From assembly GCF_004664715.2 (NCBI RefSeq), contig NC_051073.1:61799379-61863378 (forward strand): a stretch of 64,000 bases of DNA, written 5' to 3'. Each line of letters starts with the position of its first letter. Within the stretch, counting starts at the first letter, position 1. The translations under genes were made by a program, and so were the position numbers. Below, piece by piece: positions 14,801 to 23,792 of this stretch. The notes beneath the pieces were generated by a model, which was given only the letters and a program-made list of their open reading frames with translations, was not told where the DNA came from and searched no databases. Source of the stretch: Peromyscus leucopus. Lineage: Eukaryota; Chordata; Mammalia; Rodentia; Cricetidae.

Positions 14801-17800
14801 AATGCTATTCCTCTCTGCTCTGTCTTCTCTCGACTCACACCTAGGAGGTCAGAGGGAGGCAGGGGAGCCTTCCAGGGCCTCCATCTGTTTCTCCTGCCAA
14901 GGAAGTCGAAGAGTCTCACAGCAAGGCACAAGCTAGAGGAGAAAAACGAGGACGAGTTATGTGTGTAGGTTTCAGCTGAGTTATCCGTACCCTGGATCAC
15001 ACGCCTTGACATGGGCATTTCCTGAGATGTATCTCAAATGACTCACTGCACCCTAAAGAGTTCGATCACTTCTTGTTACCAAAGGGCGCGGGGAGCCCGG
15101 AAGTGGCTACTGTTGACTCAGCACTGCCTTAGTTATTTCTCTATTGCTGTGATAAGACACCATGACCAAGGCAATGTATAGAAGAGTTTATTGGGGGGGG
15201 GGCTTACAGTGTCAGAGGGTCAGAGCCCATGGCCATCATGGTGGGGAGCATGGCGGCAGGCAGGCAGGCAGGCATGGTGCCAGCGTGGTAGCTGAGATCT
15301 TTACATCCTGCTCCACAAAGCGCAAGGTGGAAAGCTAACTAGGAATGGTAAAGACCGTTGAAAACTTCAAAGCCCACAAGCAATGACACACCTCCTCTAA
15401 CAAGGCCACACCTCCTAATCCTTCCCAAACAATGACACCAACTGGGGACCAAGTATCCGAACAGACGCTAAGGAGGCCATTCTTGCTCAGTCGCCACAAA
15501 CGCTTTCTTACCCTGTGGATTATGTCTTAATTCCTCACTGCCTTGCCTGGCTCTCGCACAAGGCTGACAGAGAAGTAGGTCTCGTCTTGTTGTTGCTGCT
15601 GTCGCTGTCCTGTGGCTATCCCCACTGGGAAAGACAGTGCGCTGCTTCAGGGAAGCCAAAACACGGAGCGTTTCAGTGATGACCCGCAGCCACCATCTGC
15701 TAAGTGGCAGAACCAGAAACCAAATCTGCATCTGGCTGGCTCCACTTACCACATTCCCAGTCAGCCTTTAAAACTTGGCAAGCTGTCAAGAAAGGCAAAG
15801 GAGCCGGGCGGTGGTGGCGCACGCCTTTAATCCCAGCACTTCGGGAGGCAGAGGCAGGTGGATCTCTGTGAGTTCGAGGTCAGCCTGGTCTACACAGATC
15901 GAGATCCAGGAAAGGCGCAAACCTACACAGAGAAACCCTGTCTCGAAAAACCAAATAAATAAATAAATAAATAAAAAGAAAGAAAGTCAAAGGAGTTAAA
16001 AAGAGATCAAATATGCCAAGGGGAAACATATCCTACTTCACATTTTTCCCATCTAAAAACCATTAAAAGTGAAATAATTTTTAAGGTTAAAAAAAAAAAT
16101 TTCCCTCATCAACCTAACCTTAAAGCCAGGCTAGACCTTAAAGTCAACAAAACAGTATTCTGTAAGCAAGGTTCTAAGGATTTCTGGTGGAGCTTAACAC
16201 ATTTATAGCTTGATTTATTCTAGTTCTGGACGTGACACTCACTTTGGGCTCTGAAATATGTGTGTGTTGCAATACCAATTTCCATTAATAAGAGACATCT
16301 TAGAGCCTTTTTAAGCTTTATACACAGGTCGTTTCTCTGTTTTTTCCCAAGCATTCTATTTTCCCTCACCTCCTTGCTTTCAGGATGGATGACGGCCGAC
16401 TCTTGGACTACCTTATGAATCATGATGAGCTGATGGAAGAAAAAGTAGCTTTCTATATCCGAGACATCATGGAAGCTCTACAGTACCTTCATAACTGCAG
16501 GGTTGCACATTTGGACATAAAGGTAATACAAAATCAGCACCTGCTGGAGCAAAATAGCGGAGTCTAACTTACCAGCCATTGCCTTGGAGAATGTACATTT
16601 GTATTTCTTTTCTTTTCTTTTTTGTTTGTTTTTGTTTTGTTTTGTTTCAAGACAGGGTTTCTCTGAATAGCCCTGGCTGTCCTGAAACTCACTCTGTAGA
16701 CCAGGATGGCCTTGAAGTCATAGATCCACCTGCCTCTGCCTCCCAAGTTCCGGGATTAAAGGCATCCACCACTACTGCCCAGGAAAATTTTGTTTTTAAT
16801 GAAATGCTTCTGTTTTCTTAAAAGGCTATTTATTTTCTTGACTCATTACAAAAACAAAGGCTGGATAAGAAAGCCTGCTATTCTGGAATAGGTGTGTGAC
16901 TTAGTGGCAGAGCACCTGCTCAGCATGATTAAGGCCCTGGATTGGACCCTTAACATTAGGGTGGGGTAGCATTGGCTGGGTGCAGTGACCTAAATCTTTA
17001 AGCCTAGCAATCAGGAGGCAGAGACAGTAGGTTCTCCATAAGTTCCAGGCCAGCCAGAAGTATACAGTTAGCCCTGTATCCGCCCCCGCCCCCGCAACAG
17101 CACAATTTTCAATGCCAAACAACTTATCTAAAGTGCCACCTAAACTCAGAGTCTAGTGAGTTCAATGCCATCCTTGGAAGCCTCCTTTGCCTTTGAATGG
17201 GGAATATCCAACATGCACAAAGTTTAATGAAGAATAATAGAACTCTGTTTAGCTAGCATATTCCACCTGGTAGTCAACAAAGACCTGATCTTGCTTCTTT
17301 TCTCCCTGTCTTGCTGGATCCCTGTAGCCCGAAAACTTGCTCATTGACCTCCGGATCCCAGTGCCTCGAGTAAAACTCATCGACTTGGAAGACGCCGTCC
17401 AGATCTCAGGCCACTTCCACATCCACCATCTTCTGGGGAACCCTGAGTTCGCTGCCCCAGAAGTGATCCAAGGCATCCCCGTCTCCCTGGGCACGGACAT
17501 CTGGAGCATCGGGGTTCTGACATATGTCATGCTGAGTGGGGTCTCCCCCTTCTTAGATGAGAGCAAAGAGGAGACCTGTATCAACGTGTGCAGGGTGGAT
17601 TTCAGCTTCCCCCATGAGTACTTCTGTGGTGTGAGCAACGCTGCCAGGGATTTCATCAATGTCATCTTGCAGGAAGACTTCCGGAGGCGGCCCACAGCAG
17701 CCACATGCCTGCAGCATCCGTGGCTGCAGCCCCACAACGGCAGCTACTCCAAGATCCCCTTGGACACCTCCCGCCTGGCCTGCTTCATAGAACGCCGCAA

Positions 17801-17873
17801 GCACCAGAATGACGTGCGGCCCATTCCCAATGTCAAGAGCTACATCGTCAATAGGGTGAACCAAGGGACCTAG
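2647..17873 (+). CDS. Kalrn: Kalirin, C-terminal nine coding exons (Ig, FN3 and kinase domains)
   Basis: Kalirin is a Rho-family GEF and scaffold that shapes dendritic spines and actin. The longest isoforms end in an Ig domain, an FN3 domain and a CaM-kinase-like Ser/Thr kinase domain, and that end is what lies here. Joined exons: 2647-2674, 3256-3427, 6187-6308, 7010-7141, 8722-8886, 10616-10694, 13239-13439, 16384-16522, 17328-17873. They give 1584 nt, or 527 residues plus a TAG stop. Every junction is GT-AG with matching phase and no frame break. From the first residue in the window, the Ig domain is about 11-107, FN3 about 109-207 and kinase about 228-480. Kinase landmarks are the GRGRFS loop, VAVK lysine (254), HLDIKPEN catalytic loop (Asp 344), DLE in place of DFG (365-367) and AAPE (388-391). 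The 5' part of the gene is outside the window. Identity rests on near-identity to the human protein as remembered and is very secure. Confidence 0.97.
3002..3110 (+). repeat. B1 SINE, 3'-truncated
   Basis: Sense B1 with ggtggcgcacgccttcaatc and ggcagaggcaggcagatct. The match ends near gagtgagtttctc, just before the Ig-domain exon. Confidence 0.85.
3256..3427 (+). CDS. Kalrn: Kalrn exon: first half of Ig I-set domain
   Basis: Flanked by ttgcag and gtaagt. It encodes [14 protein letters not shown] through TYTISS, with the first Ig cysteine (LQCKV) and the core tryptophan (ITWKG). It ends in TG, completed as a Cys codon by the first base of the next exon. The in-intron read-through stops at once after Trp, which confirms the donor. 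Confidence 0.96.
3428..4250 (+). other. Kalrn: Kalrn intron, no repeat recognised
   Basis: About 820 bases of single-copy-looking intron follow the first Ig exon. I see no SINE, exon or motif I can support. Confidence 0.5.
4254..4301. repeat. (TG)n microsatellite
   Basis: TG run of about 24 units in a Kalrn intron. Confidence 0.97.
4451..4855 (+). repeat. Interspersed rodent repeat, family unassigned (copy 1)
   Basis: About 400 bp sharing blocks with 15128-15495 in the same order: ctgtgaagagacaccatgaccaag, the aggcaggcaggcatgg block, cctccaacaaggccacacc, and a closing ggagccat. A short third piece lies at 50505-50602. The family is common in rodents, but I cannot name it reliably; an LTR-type element is likely. 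Confidence 0.7.
4985..5225 (-). repeat. B4-like SINE, antisense and degraded
   Basis: Blocks such as catgtgcacttggagaccagaggtc, ggctagccag, ggatctgcctgctctcc and ggggtcacaggcacac follow the order of a B4-type (tRNA/B1 composite) SINE read from the opposite strand. Confidence 0.5.
5554..5707 (+). repeat. B1 SINE
   Basis: Full-length sense B1 starting at gccaggcggggatggc and ending in a short A-rich tail after cctgtcttgaaaaacc. It abuts the next B2 directly. Confidence 0.95.
5708..5927 (+). repeat. B2 SINE with (AAAT)n tail
   Basis: Sense B2 from tctggaaagatggctcagagg through ccctcttctggcctgcagg, with a long AAAT tail at 5873-5918. It lies head-to-tail behind a B1. Confidence 0.95.
6187..6308 (+). 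CDS. Kalrn: Kalrn exon: second half of Ig I-set domain
   Basis: Flanked by tcctag and gtatgc. It encodes [18 protein letters not shown] onward through the [10 protein letters not shown] second-cysteine motif to VKVQ. The signature D-S-G-x-Y-x-C closes the Ig fold. The exon ends on G, giving Gly with the next exon. A CA repeat begins 37 nt after the donor. Confidence 0.96.
6346..6388. repeat. (CA)n microsatellite just after a Kalrn donor site
   Basis: CA run of about 21 units, preceded by a C/T-rich run (6329-6345), starting 37 nt into the intron after the second Ig exon. Confidence 0.97.
7010..7141 (+). CDS. Kalrn: Kalrn exon: first half of fibronectin type III domain
   Basis: Flanked by tccacag and gtgtgt. 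It encodes [15 protein letters not shown] through [11 protein letters not shown]. The VILRWLPP and YTVEY strands are typical of FN3 B and C strands. The exon is GC-rich with several CpGs. It ends on G, completing Gly with the next exon. Confidence 0.96.
7595..7635. repeat. Purine-rich (GGAA/GGGA)n run
   Basis: Tandem gaagg / gaggg repeats in a Kalrn intron. Confidence 0.9.
7651..7850 (+). repeat. Diverged B1 with (AAT)n tail
   Basis: Sense B1 (aagccaggtgtggtggtgcacgcc, gtctacagagtgac, gctacatagtgagaccctgtctcgg). The A-rich tail has grown into an ATA/AAC trinucleotide run at 7798-7849. Confidence 0.85.
8722..8886 (+). CDS. Kalrn: Kalrn exon: second half of fibronectin type III domain
   Basis: Flanked by ccctag and gtgagt. 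It encodes [15 protein letters not shown] through [15 protein letters not shown] to RLPEY. The [12 protein letters not shown] stretch is the FN3 F-strand signature. The exon ends on G and continues as Asp in the kinase-leading exon. Confidence 0.96.
9295..9329. repeat. (CA)n microsatellite
   Basis: CA run of about 17 units in a Kalrn intron. Confidence 0.97.
9330..10008 (+). other. Kalrn: Kalrn intron, no repeat recognised
   Basis: Single-copy-looking intron between two microsatellites. Short open frames (for example 9559-9876) show no domain. Confidence 0.5.
10009..10049. repeat. (GT)n microsatellite
   Basis: GT run of about 20 units in a Kalrn intron. Confidence 0.97.
10616..10694 (+). 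CDS. Kalrn: Kalrn exon: linker into kinase domain
   Basis: Flanked by ccaaag and gtaagg. It encodes [15 protein letters not shown] to LNEIGR. The final IGR begins the glycine-rich loop (IGRGRFS) that the next exon completes. It ends in AG, so the Arg codon is split across the junction. The long open frame running into this exon from 10168 is intronic read-through, not a separate gene. Confidence 0.95.
10781..10924 (-). repeat. B1 SINE, antisense
   Basis: Antisense B1 (gagacagtgtttctttgtgt, gtagaccaggctggccttgaactc, gctgggattaaaggtgtg). Confidence 0.95.
11145..11317 (-). repeat. B2 SINE, antisense
   Basis: Antisense B2 from tttatttatttattac to ctgagccgtctctccagccc. Confidence 0.95.
11568..11770 (+). 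repeat. B2/B3-type SINE
   Basis: Sense copy: gtggctaagagcactggctgctcttcc through ctcacaaccatctgtgactc, ending in an AATAAAAATAAA tail. A 23-nt poly-A run (11533-11555) lies just upstream. Confidence 0.85.
11803..11960 (-). repeat. B1 SINE, antisense, with many one-base contractions
   Basis: The poly-T (11803-11837) and B1 antisense landmarks are clear. Runs of one base are short throughout: gacaggttt for gacagggttt, and cgctgctctgctccgag (11911-11927) where other copies read cgcctgcctctgcctcccgag. See findings. Confidence 0.9.
11972..12189 (-). repeat. B2/B3-type SINE, antisense
   Basis: Antisense B3-like copy: attttgcctgcacg, agaagaggatgttggatctcctggaa, gctcttaactactgagccattctccagc. Confidence 0.8.
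12408..12597 (-). repeat. B4/RSINE-type repeat, antisense
   Basis: Degraded antisense tRNA-derived SINE: gtggaggtgagagaacagtttgtggaa, ggcaccaagctcag, ttatccactgagccaaaccactgg. Confidence 0.6.
12610..12768 (-). repeat. B3-like SINE, antisense and degraded
   Basis: Blocks gtgcctgcgtgtatatacc, gtccagaagaaggtgtcagatacc and ggaactggatgctcg follow B3 order on the minus strand. Confidence 0.55.
13239..13439 (+). CDS. Kalrn: Kalrn exon: kinase N-lobe
   Basis: Flanked by tctcag and gtgagt. It encodes [20 protein letters not shown], then [12 protein letters not shown], through TSYILILEL. It carries the glycine-rich loop (GRGRFS with the previous exon), the ATP-binding lysine in VAVK, and the alphaC region ([13 protein letters not shown]). 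It ends in CT, so the Leu codon is completed by the next exon. Confidence 0.97.
13738..13982 (-). repeat. Ancient LINE-1 3' end, antisense
   Basis: Reads like the 3' UTR of old mammalian L1 (L1MA-like) from the reverse strand: tacactgtgtgatcatcaaatcagg, atatccatcacc, ttaactatagtcacca, actatagactagatc. The T-run at 13740-13748 would be its poly-A end. Confidence 0.6.
14261..14421 (+). repeat. B1 SINE
   Basis: Sense B1 from gctgggcagtggtggcacatgcc to an (ACAAA)n tail. Confidence 0.93.
14422..15127 (+). other. Kalrn: Kalrn intron, no repeat recognised
   Basis: About 700 bases between a B1 and an unassigned repeat. Overlapping short frames on both strands show no domain. Confidence 0.45.
15128..15495 (+). 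repeat. Interspersed rodent repeat, family unassigned (copy 2)
   Basis: Same family and order as 4451-4855: attgctgtgataagacaccatgaccaagg, ggcaggcaggcaggcatgg, aacaaggccacacctcctaatcc. It contains a G10 run at 15193-15202. Confidence 0.7.
15803..15975 (+). repeat. B1 SINE with (AAAT)n tail
   Basis: Near-complete sense B1 starting gccgggcggtggtggcgcacgcc, of the gatccaggaaaggcgcaaa variant, ending in an AAAT-rich tail. Confidence 0.96.
16384..16522 (+). CDS. Kalrn: Kalrn exon: kinase hinge to catalytic loop
   Basis: Flanked by tttcag and gtaata. It encodes [20 protein letters not shown] through [18 protein letters not shown] is the catalytic loop with Leu where most kinases have Arg (HRD). 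The exon ends on a whole codon. Confidence 0.97.
16605..16783 (-). repeat. B1 SINE, antisense
   Basis: Antisense B1 with T/G-rich tail (16605-16648), then aagacagggtttctctg to ggcatccaccactactgcccagg. It lies 80 nt into the intron after the catalytic-loop exon. Confidence 0.93.
16976..17090 (+). repeat. Degraded B1-like SINE
   Basis: Weak sense B1 (ggctgggtgcagtgacc, aatcaggaggcagagacag, ttccaggccagcc). An ID/tRNA-like fragment may precede it at 16895-16965. Confidence 0.5.
17328..17873 (+). CDS. Kalrn: Kalrn terminal coding exon: kinase C-lobe and C-terminus
   Basis: Acceptor is cctgtag. The exon encodes [21 protein letters not shown] onward to [13 protein letters not shown] and a TAG stop at 17871-17873. 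The activation-segment start is DLE rather than [14 protein letters not shown] is the P+1/APE region, [20 protein letters not shown] the F-helix, and [19 protein letters not shown] the C-lobe arginine/helix signature. The 3' UTR follows directly in the same exon. Confidence 0.97.
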   Translation, partial: PENLLIDLRIPVPRVKLIDLEDAVQISGHFHIHHLLGNPEFAAPEVIQGIPVSLGTDIWSIGVLTYVMLSGVSPFLDESKEETCINVCRVDFSFPHEYFCGVSNAARDFINVILQEDFRRRPTAATCLQHPWLQPHNGSYSKIPLDTSRLACFIERRKHQNDVRPIPNVKSYIVNRVNQGT

Positions 17874-17939
17874 CCATCCCCAACCCCTGAGGTTTCACAT
17901 AGAAGTGCGGGTGTGAACCAAAGCAAGACTGAAAGTGTC

Positions 17940-17947
17940 TGTAAATA
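17940..17947 (+). promoter_or_regulatory. Pumilio-type element (UGUAAAUA) early in Kalrn 3' UTR
   Basis: The octamer TGTAAATA lies 66 nt after the stop. It matches the known PUM1/PUM2 consensus UGUANAUA. The match is seen; binding is inference. Confidence 0.4.
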
Positions 17948-20861
17948 ACTCTGTTCATCATTTCACTCCATGTGGGTCTCTGGATCGAGAGGTGGTTCTC
18001 TTAAACCTTGTCTGTGGTTACGCAGGGTCCCGGCGGCAGAAAAGTGACCCTAATCCCAGGAGCATTCCAGAAGGTCATGCTGAAGAAGTAAAGATGCAGA
18101 GTTGCAGAAAGTATTTAAAAAAGAAAAGGGCAAGGCTGACAAGAAAGTAGTTGGTATAAAATTTTAATTGTACATTCCAAAATGAGTGGTTCAGTGGGCA
18201 AACCGTCCACCCACTGTGAGGAGTATAGTAGGTGTCTGACTCCGTTGAAAATTTAAGCTAAAAGTTCTATTTAACAAAGATGTCAACTATTCTGCTTTAG
18301 ATGGCTTAGATATAGTTTCTTAACAGGATACATATACACGTACAGTATAATAGATCCCATTCAGGTTTCAGAGTTTTATAATATAGAGGTCTATATGAAA
18401 TCAATCATAAGTAACTTTGAGTGCTCCCGTTAAAACAGTAATTTATTTACCGAAGCATCGCATTATTTTGACTAAGCACAATTAGATGACGAGTTTTTTA
18501 GAGCATTTTATAAATCTTGTATAGAAATCTTTTATCAGAACCTGTGTATTAAGAGAAGCAATGTGACCCTTTGCAATCTGTGAATTAGATTTTTCTTTGT
18601 CCTCCATTATGGGTTGTTTGAGTAAGATAGGTTCTGTTTATCAAAAGATCCCCCCTGAACTCACTGACAGCTCAGAGTTCCTCCTGTGGGAAAGTCAGGA
18701 AGTAAGTCCAAATCTAGTAAGTGTTGGGGGCTGGTTTTATGTCCACACCAGGCCTGACATGGGCAAATGTATATCATGAGTTCATATAAAAGGGCACATG
18801 GAAACTTTTCCTACAGTTCCTGTGAACAATGGAGCAGCTCTTTCTGGTTGCATAGCTGTAGAATACAGTTTCCAGAAAGTTAGCTTGCTTTATTCCTAAC
18901 CCCTCATGAAGCTTCGGGTGCTTACCAAAAGGAGGCAGCCATATAAGCCTTTTAAAGGCTAGTCCTAAGTCCTTTCTGAAGCCATGGAGCAAAGCCTGAC
19001 CCATCACTCTAACACAGCATGGGTTTTTAACTGGGATAGCAATACCTATCACCACACAGCCACCAACATCTCTGGACTAAAAGGATTAACTGTATTCTGA
19101 GGCCAATGCTGCTTTCTCCATACAAGATTATTGACTGCCTGGTGCCCTCTTAAGGGAAATCAAATTAACCAGGGCATTTCATGGTTTGTTTTTTGTTTTT
19201 TGTTTGTTAGAGGGGGATGGGAGAGTTTTTGTTATATTGTGTTTGTACATGATCCACCCTTTGTTTTCTAGAGTGTGTTTAAAAAAATGCTTTTAGGCAA
19301 ATAATATTCTAAAACTATAACTCCAGTGTTTATGTAAATCAGGCTTCATGTCATCGTGTCTCTCCTGCTAGTGGGATTGAGAAAATTGAAATCATGTAGC
19401 ACAAAGTGCAATCAGAGAATTTGGGAAGGGAAAATAAGCTGCAGAATTATTTTAACAGTTTAAAGAAGAAATGATGGGAACAGTCTGAACTTTAGTGTAT
19501 AAAAACACTTATTCCCATGGTGGAAATACAGAATTAAAATGCTTATCATTCCCCCCACACACACCCCACCCCCATTGGTTTCAAAGTCAAATTTCTCATC
19601 ATCCACCCTCCATCTTATCTCATCCAAGATTATAGAGTAATAAATTAATAGAAAGTAAAAGCAATAAGATTAGATAGCATCTAGTATCTTGGGGATTAAC
19701 CAAATATATGGAAACCGACTCTGACTGTATCATTTCCTTGTCTTCGGGTGTCCCTGGGTCATCAAGCCTCACCCCCTCAGAGCTTGCTAGCTCTCCACAC
19801 TCTTCACTTAAACTGTGATGTATACAAACATAAAACCATATGATATGATATTTTAAAACATGCTTACTAAAGCTTTCTTTTAGTAAACATGTCTTTATTA
19901 TGAAGTATAACATGAAGGAGGAAGGCCTGAACCCAGAGGACTTGTTGTGGGATAAAGTGCAGGCTCTGAGGACTGCAAAGACCCAGAAAGAGACGTAGCC
20001 AGGTCTGTGCATTATGGCTGCCTCAAAAGAAGGGCTTCTTGCAGAGCCAATTAGAATTGTTATGGCTGGCTGAGTTTCTGCTAGGGAGGAAAAGGGTCTA
20101 GAACAGTGATCAGAAGCCACGGAAGGGTCAGTTTGAAAGCACGTGCTGGGGGTGACAGAATGCTAGGCAGAGCCAAAGTTTTCCCAGCCATGTTTGTGTC
20201 AGGGTTGGGATGATCTAGATGTGGGCCGCATGGAACTGTCCCGAGTACACAGAGAAGACAGGAAAGGATAGACAGAAGGGAAAGGAACGTGGTTGGGTTA
20301 ATGGCAGTCCCACTCCAGCTGTCAGAAGAGGGACAAACTTCAGAGAGGTCCTAAGAGAAAGGGAACGCACTCTCTATATTTTGATGGCTGAAATGAAGAG
20401 GGGGGCTCCCGTCTGCAGAAGCACTTGGGTCCCTCCACCAGGGAACAAGATGGTCTTGGCTCAAGAACTCTCCCTAGCAAGCTGGGAATTAGGGGCACTC
20501 CCGTTGACAGGGCTAGGAAATAGAGTTGGGAGTGCAGATGTGCGCAACAGTGGCTGGAGAGGAAGAACGAGGGGCCCTTCTCCTGCACCTGTTTCGGCAG
20601 GGAGATTTATCGCTAGGAGAGAAGAGGGGAGAGGAGAGGAGATCTTCCAGCCCCCCTATCATCCCAGTTGTTCTCACTGCGGGTGAACTGCCGGCTGACC
20701 CCAGGAAAACAGTGCTCGTGAAAGTCGCGAGGAGAGTCGCAGGTTTCTTGTTTGGCACATAGTCATTCTTCCAAGCTCTTTTGTTTTGTGTTAAAAGGGT
20801 GGGGTACAGAGTGATGGAAAAGATCAGAGCCAACCCACGATCCCGGATGAGAAATCTAATC

Positions 20862-20890
20862 TTTTTTTTTTTTTTTTTTTTTTTTTTTTG
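20862..20890. repeat. Poly-T tract in Kalrn 3' UTR
   Basis: About 29 consecutive T between aatc and ggcgcc, with no retroelement body attached that I recognise. Confidence 0.9.
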
Positions 20891-23556
20891 GCGCCTCTTA
20901 CATTTGTTTCAAAGCAAACAGATTTCTCTCCACTTAGAACTGAATGTGGTAAAAACTGTTAAGAAAAACATCGTAATGTTGGATGTAGCCTTCAGCTGTC
21001 TCCCAGCTACAAGCCACCCAAGTGCGGGTGGAGGAGGAGGAGGCCGAGGGGAAAGCTGGCGTCGCAGCTTTGTGCTTCACAAAGCCTTTATAAATAGTAG
21101 TGCCTTTCTGAGGGGAGGAGGGGAGGGAAGAAGTTCGATTGCATTTAGATTTGCTGATACTGCAGAATTTCTTCCTTAGGTCTTAAACCTTGACATGAAA
21201 GGTTTAAATGTCTTTTAAACGAAAACATCTGAGTGTAGGACGGGACCAGGTGTTTTTGAGCGTTGATCTCAGCTACTCCAAATTCATTCTTGTGTCTGCT
21301 CCACGTCCCCATTAATAAAATGGAATTTGGAGAGAGAGCGAGAGAACATTAATCTCTTAAGAATGTTTAGGAAAATGTCCTAGTTGACACATCTCTAAAA
21401 TATTTTGATTTCCTTAAAGTGCTACACACTGCCAGTGCTAGAATTTTATTGACAGTAACTTTGAACATTCCAGTTTCCCACGGTCTTTATGTTTGGATAC
21501 GATTTACAAACTCATGAGGTTAAACACTGTCAATTGCTTTTCATTGGAAGTTCTGAGTGCTCCTCGTCTACATGTTTTTGGCCTTAACTTATAATTTCCA
21601 CCCTTTAAAAGGTTGTCTACAGAGAAGGGTTAGGAGAACTGATGAGGCTTTAAATGCCCATAGGTTCTTTTCTCCAGTATTTCTTATGTCAGAGTCTGAT
21701 GCCTTCCAAAATATCCAGCCATCCCCTTCTCTTCCCAAGCTATATGCTCTGGGAAAAATCTGAACAAAGAACCCAAACAGTTACTTTCCTCACTGAGAGG
21801 GCAGATGTGAGGATCAAACATCCTCCCATGTCACAATTCATTTCTTTAGGAGCCTCCAAGAATCTGCTAGAAAAGGCAAATGGTGTGCATGGGGGTGGGT
21901 GGGAAGTAGGGGGAGATGGATTGGCCCTAGAGAAGGAGAGCTTTGGTTCTGGTCTTTCCAGACTAGTCTTCTCTTGTCCCCAAACCTCCATGCCTGGGAG
22001 CCACTCACTACTTCTTTTTTTTTTTTTTTCTTGCCTATCTGGAAGAACATGGAAATTTAGATCTGTGAGAATAAGTGGGAGAAAATAAGATATAAAGTAA
22101 ACGGTGGTTATTTTTCTGTGTTAATTGAAACTCTCTCTTCTATACCTGATGGGGAAAATCTATTGACCACAAAGGGTCTCTGTAGTAGACAAAGGACTCA
22201 CTCACCACATCATCCTAGGGTAGCCCATGAATTGTACTGGGTGAGTTTTGAGGAATATAGACCATATTCCTTTCTTGCCTGGGTAACATTCCAATAGAGT
22301 CTGGATCAGGCAAACTTATATAAGCTTTCAACAGATTTATTTGTAAAAAGCACCTCATGATTTTTCTTTGCTATTTAAAAATCTAAATACCTTTGGGGAA
22401 GGAATTATTAGACCCAGGATAAGCTAAAAGAAAAGCTCACATAGATTCCACCAACAGAAAAGAAGATACAGGATAATAATGATTTTCTGAAAACCCTAAG
22501 GCTCTCATGGTCTCATTCATTCTAAAGAGCTCAAAAGGGCTGAAATGTTTTTCATGAAAAATCTATAAGGAAATAGAATACAGAAATATTATATGGCCAT
22601 ATTTTTTATGAAAGACATTTTTCTTATTTTTTAATATAAGTTGAAGCTACAGGAGAATACAGTCTTTCTACTACAGTGCTTTCATCTTTAAATGATATTA
22701 ATTAAAAGCCTAAAGTTAACAATCCCAGGCTATATTGTCTTTTTCTATTAGCCTGTTTGCTAAGACATTCCAAACTGTGGTCAGATTTAGTTTTTATCCA
22801 TATGAGCAACCTAACGGTTTAGTCAGATAAACCTCCTTCAGTGAACAGGGAAGAGCAAGAAAATGCACAAGTAGCAAGTCTTGGAATTCCTGAGAGTTAA
22901 TTTAACCAGGTGAATTTGCCAGTCCAGGGATAGGCGTTGCATGAATTCCCCACTTCCATCAAGAACTAAGTCCGAATCCTGGAGTCCCTGGAGACCGTTA
23001 CTGTGATGAACCTGAAGTTAATAAACCATTTGTCTTCTCCTGCTAACTTAAGCCATATCTATCACCTCTGTGTTTGATTTCTTTTTTTTTTTTTAACCCT
23101 GGTGCTTTTACTTCTGTTTCTGCCAGACATTAGACTACTGTGGGGAAGTAAATAAAACTGGGAGAGGGACAAACAGACTGTGAAAAACTAAGCATACCCT
23201 TGAGAATGCTATTTATGTAGAGAACAGCATCAATTGAGGGCACACTGTTGGAAAATATGGATATATGTACATCTGTACATGTATATAGTGTATAATATGT
23301 ATGTATATGTTATTGCTCATATGCAGAAATCTATCCATTGCAGGCAGGCAGCCCAGGTGGGTCAGTTTTTCTACTGGAAAACCATTTAAGATCATTCAAA
23401 AACCGTTAGGAATAATACATGGAGAATTCTAGTCACATGGGAATTAATTTGATGTCTTTTGAAGTCCACATGGCCAATGAAACAAATTATGAAACACATT
23501 GGGACCATTATTTATGTGATTCTGTTTACTCAGAATTCTAAATTTGAGTTCTTTAG

Positions 23557-23596
23557 AGTGTGCGTGTGCGTGTGCGTGTGCGTGTGCGTGTGCGTG

Positions 23597-23642
<46 letters not shown>
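23557..23642. repeat. (TGTGCG)n / (TG)n compound microsatellite
   Basis: TGTGCG-type hexamers (about 23558-23605) pass into pure TG. Alternating purine-pyrimidine throughout. Confidence 0.95.
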
Positions 23643-23646
<4 letters not shown>

Positions 23647-23792
23647 TTGTTGTTTTGATTTTGAGACAGGGTCCCTTTGTGTAGTCCCTGGCTGTCCTGG
23701 AGCTCACTCTGTAGACCAGGCTGGCCAGAGATCTGCCTGCCTCTGCCTCCCAAGTGCTGAGATTAAAGGCATGTGCCATCATGCCTGGCCTA
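23643..23792 (-). repeat. B1 SINE, antisense
   Basis: Antisense B1 following the TG repeat (gagacagggtccctttgtg to catgcctggcc). Confidence 0.93.

Noticed and set aside
20219..20833. Open frames on both strands inside the Kalrn 3' UTR
   Set aside because: No domain, overlapping on both strands, compositional.
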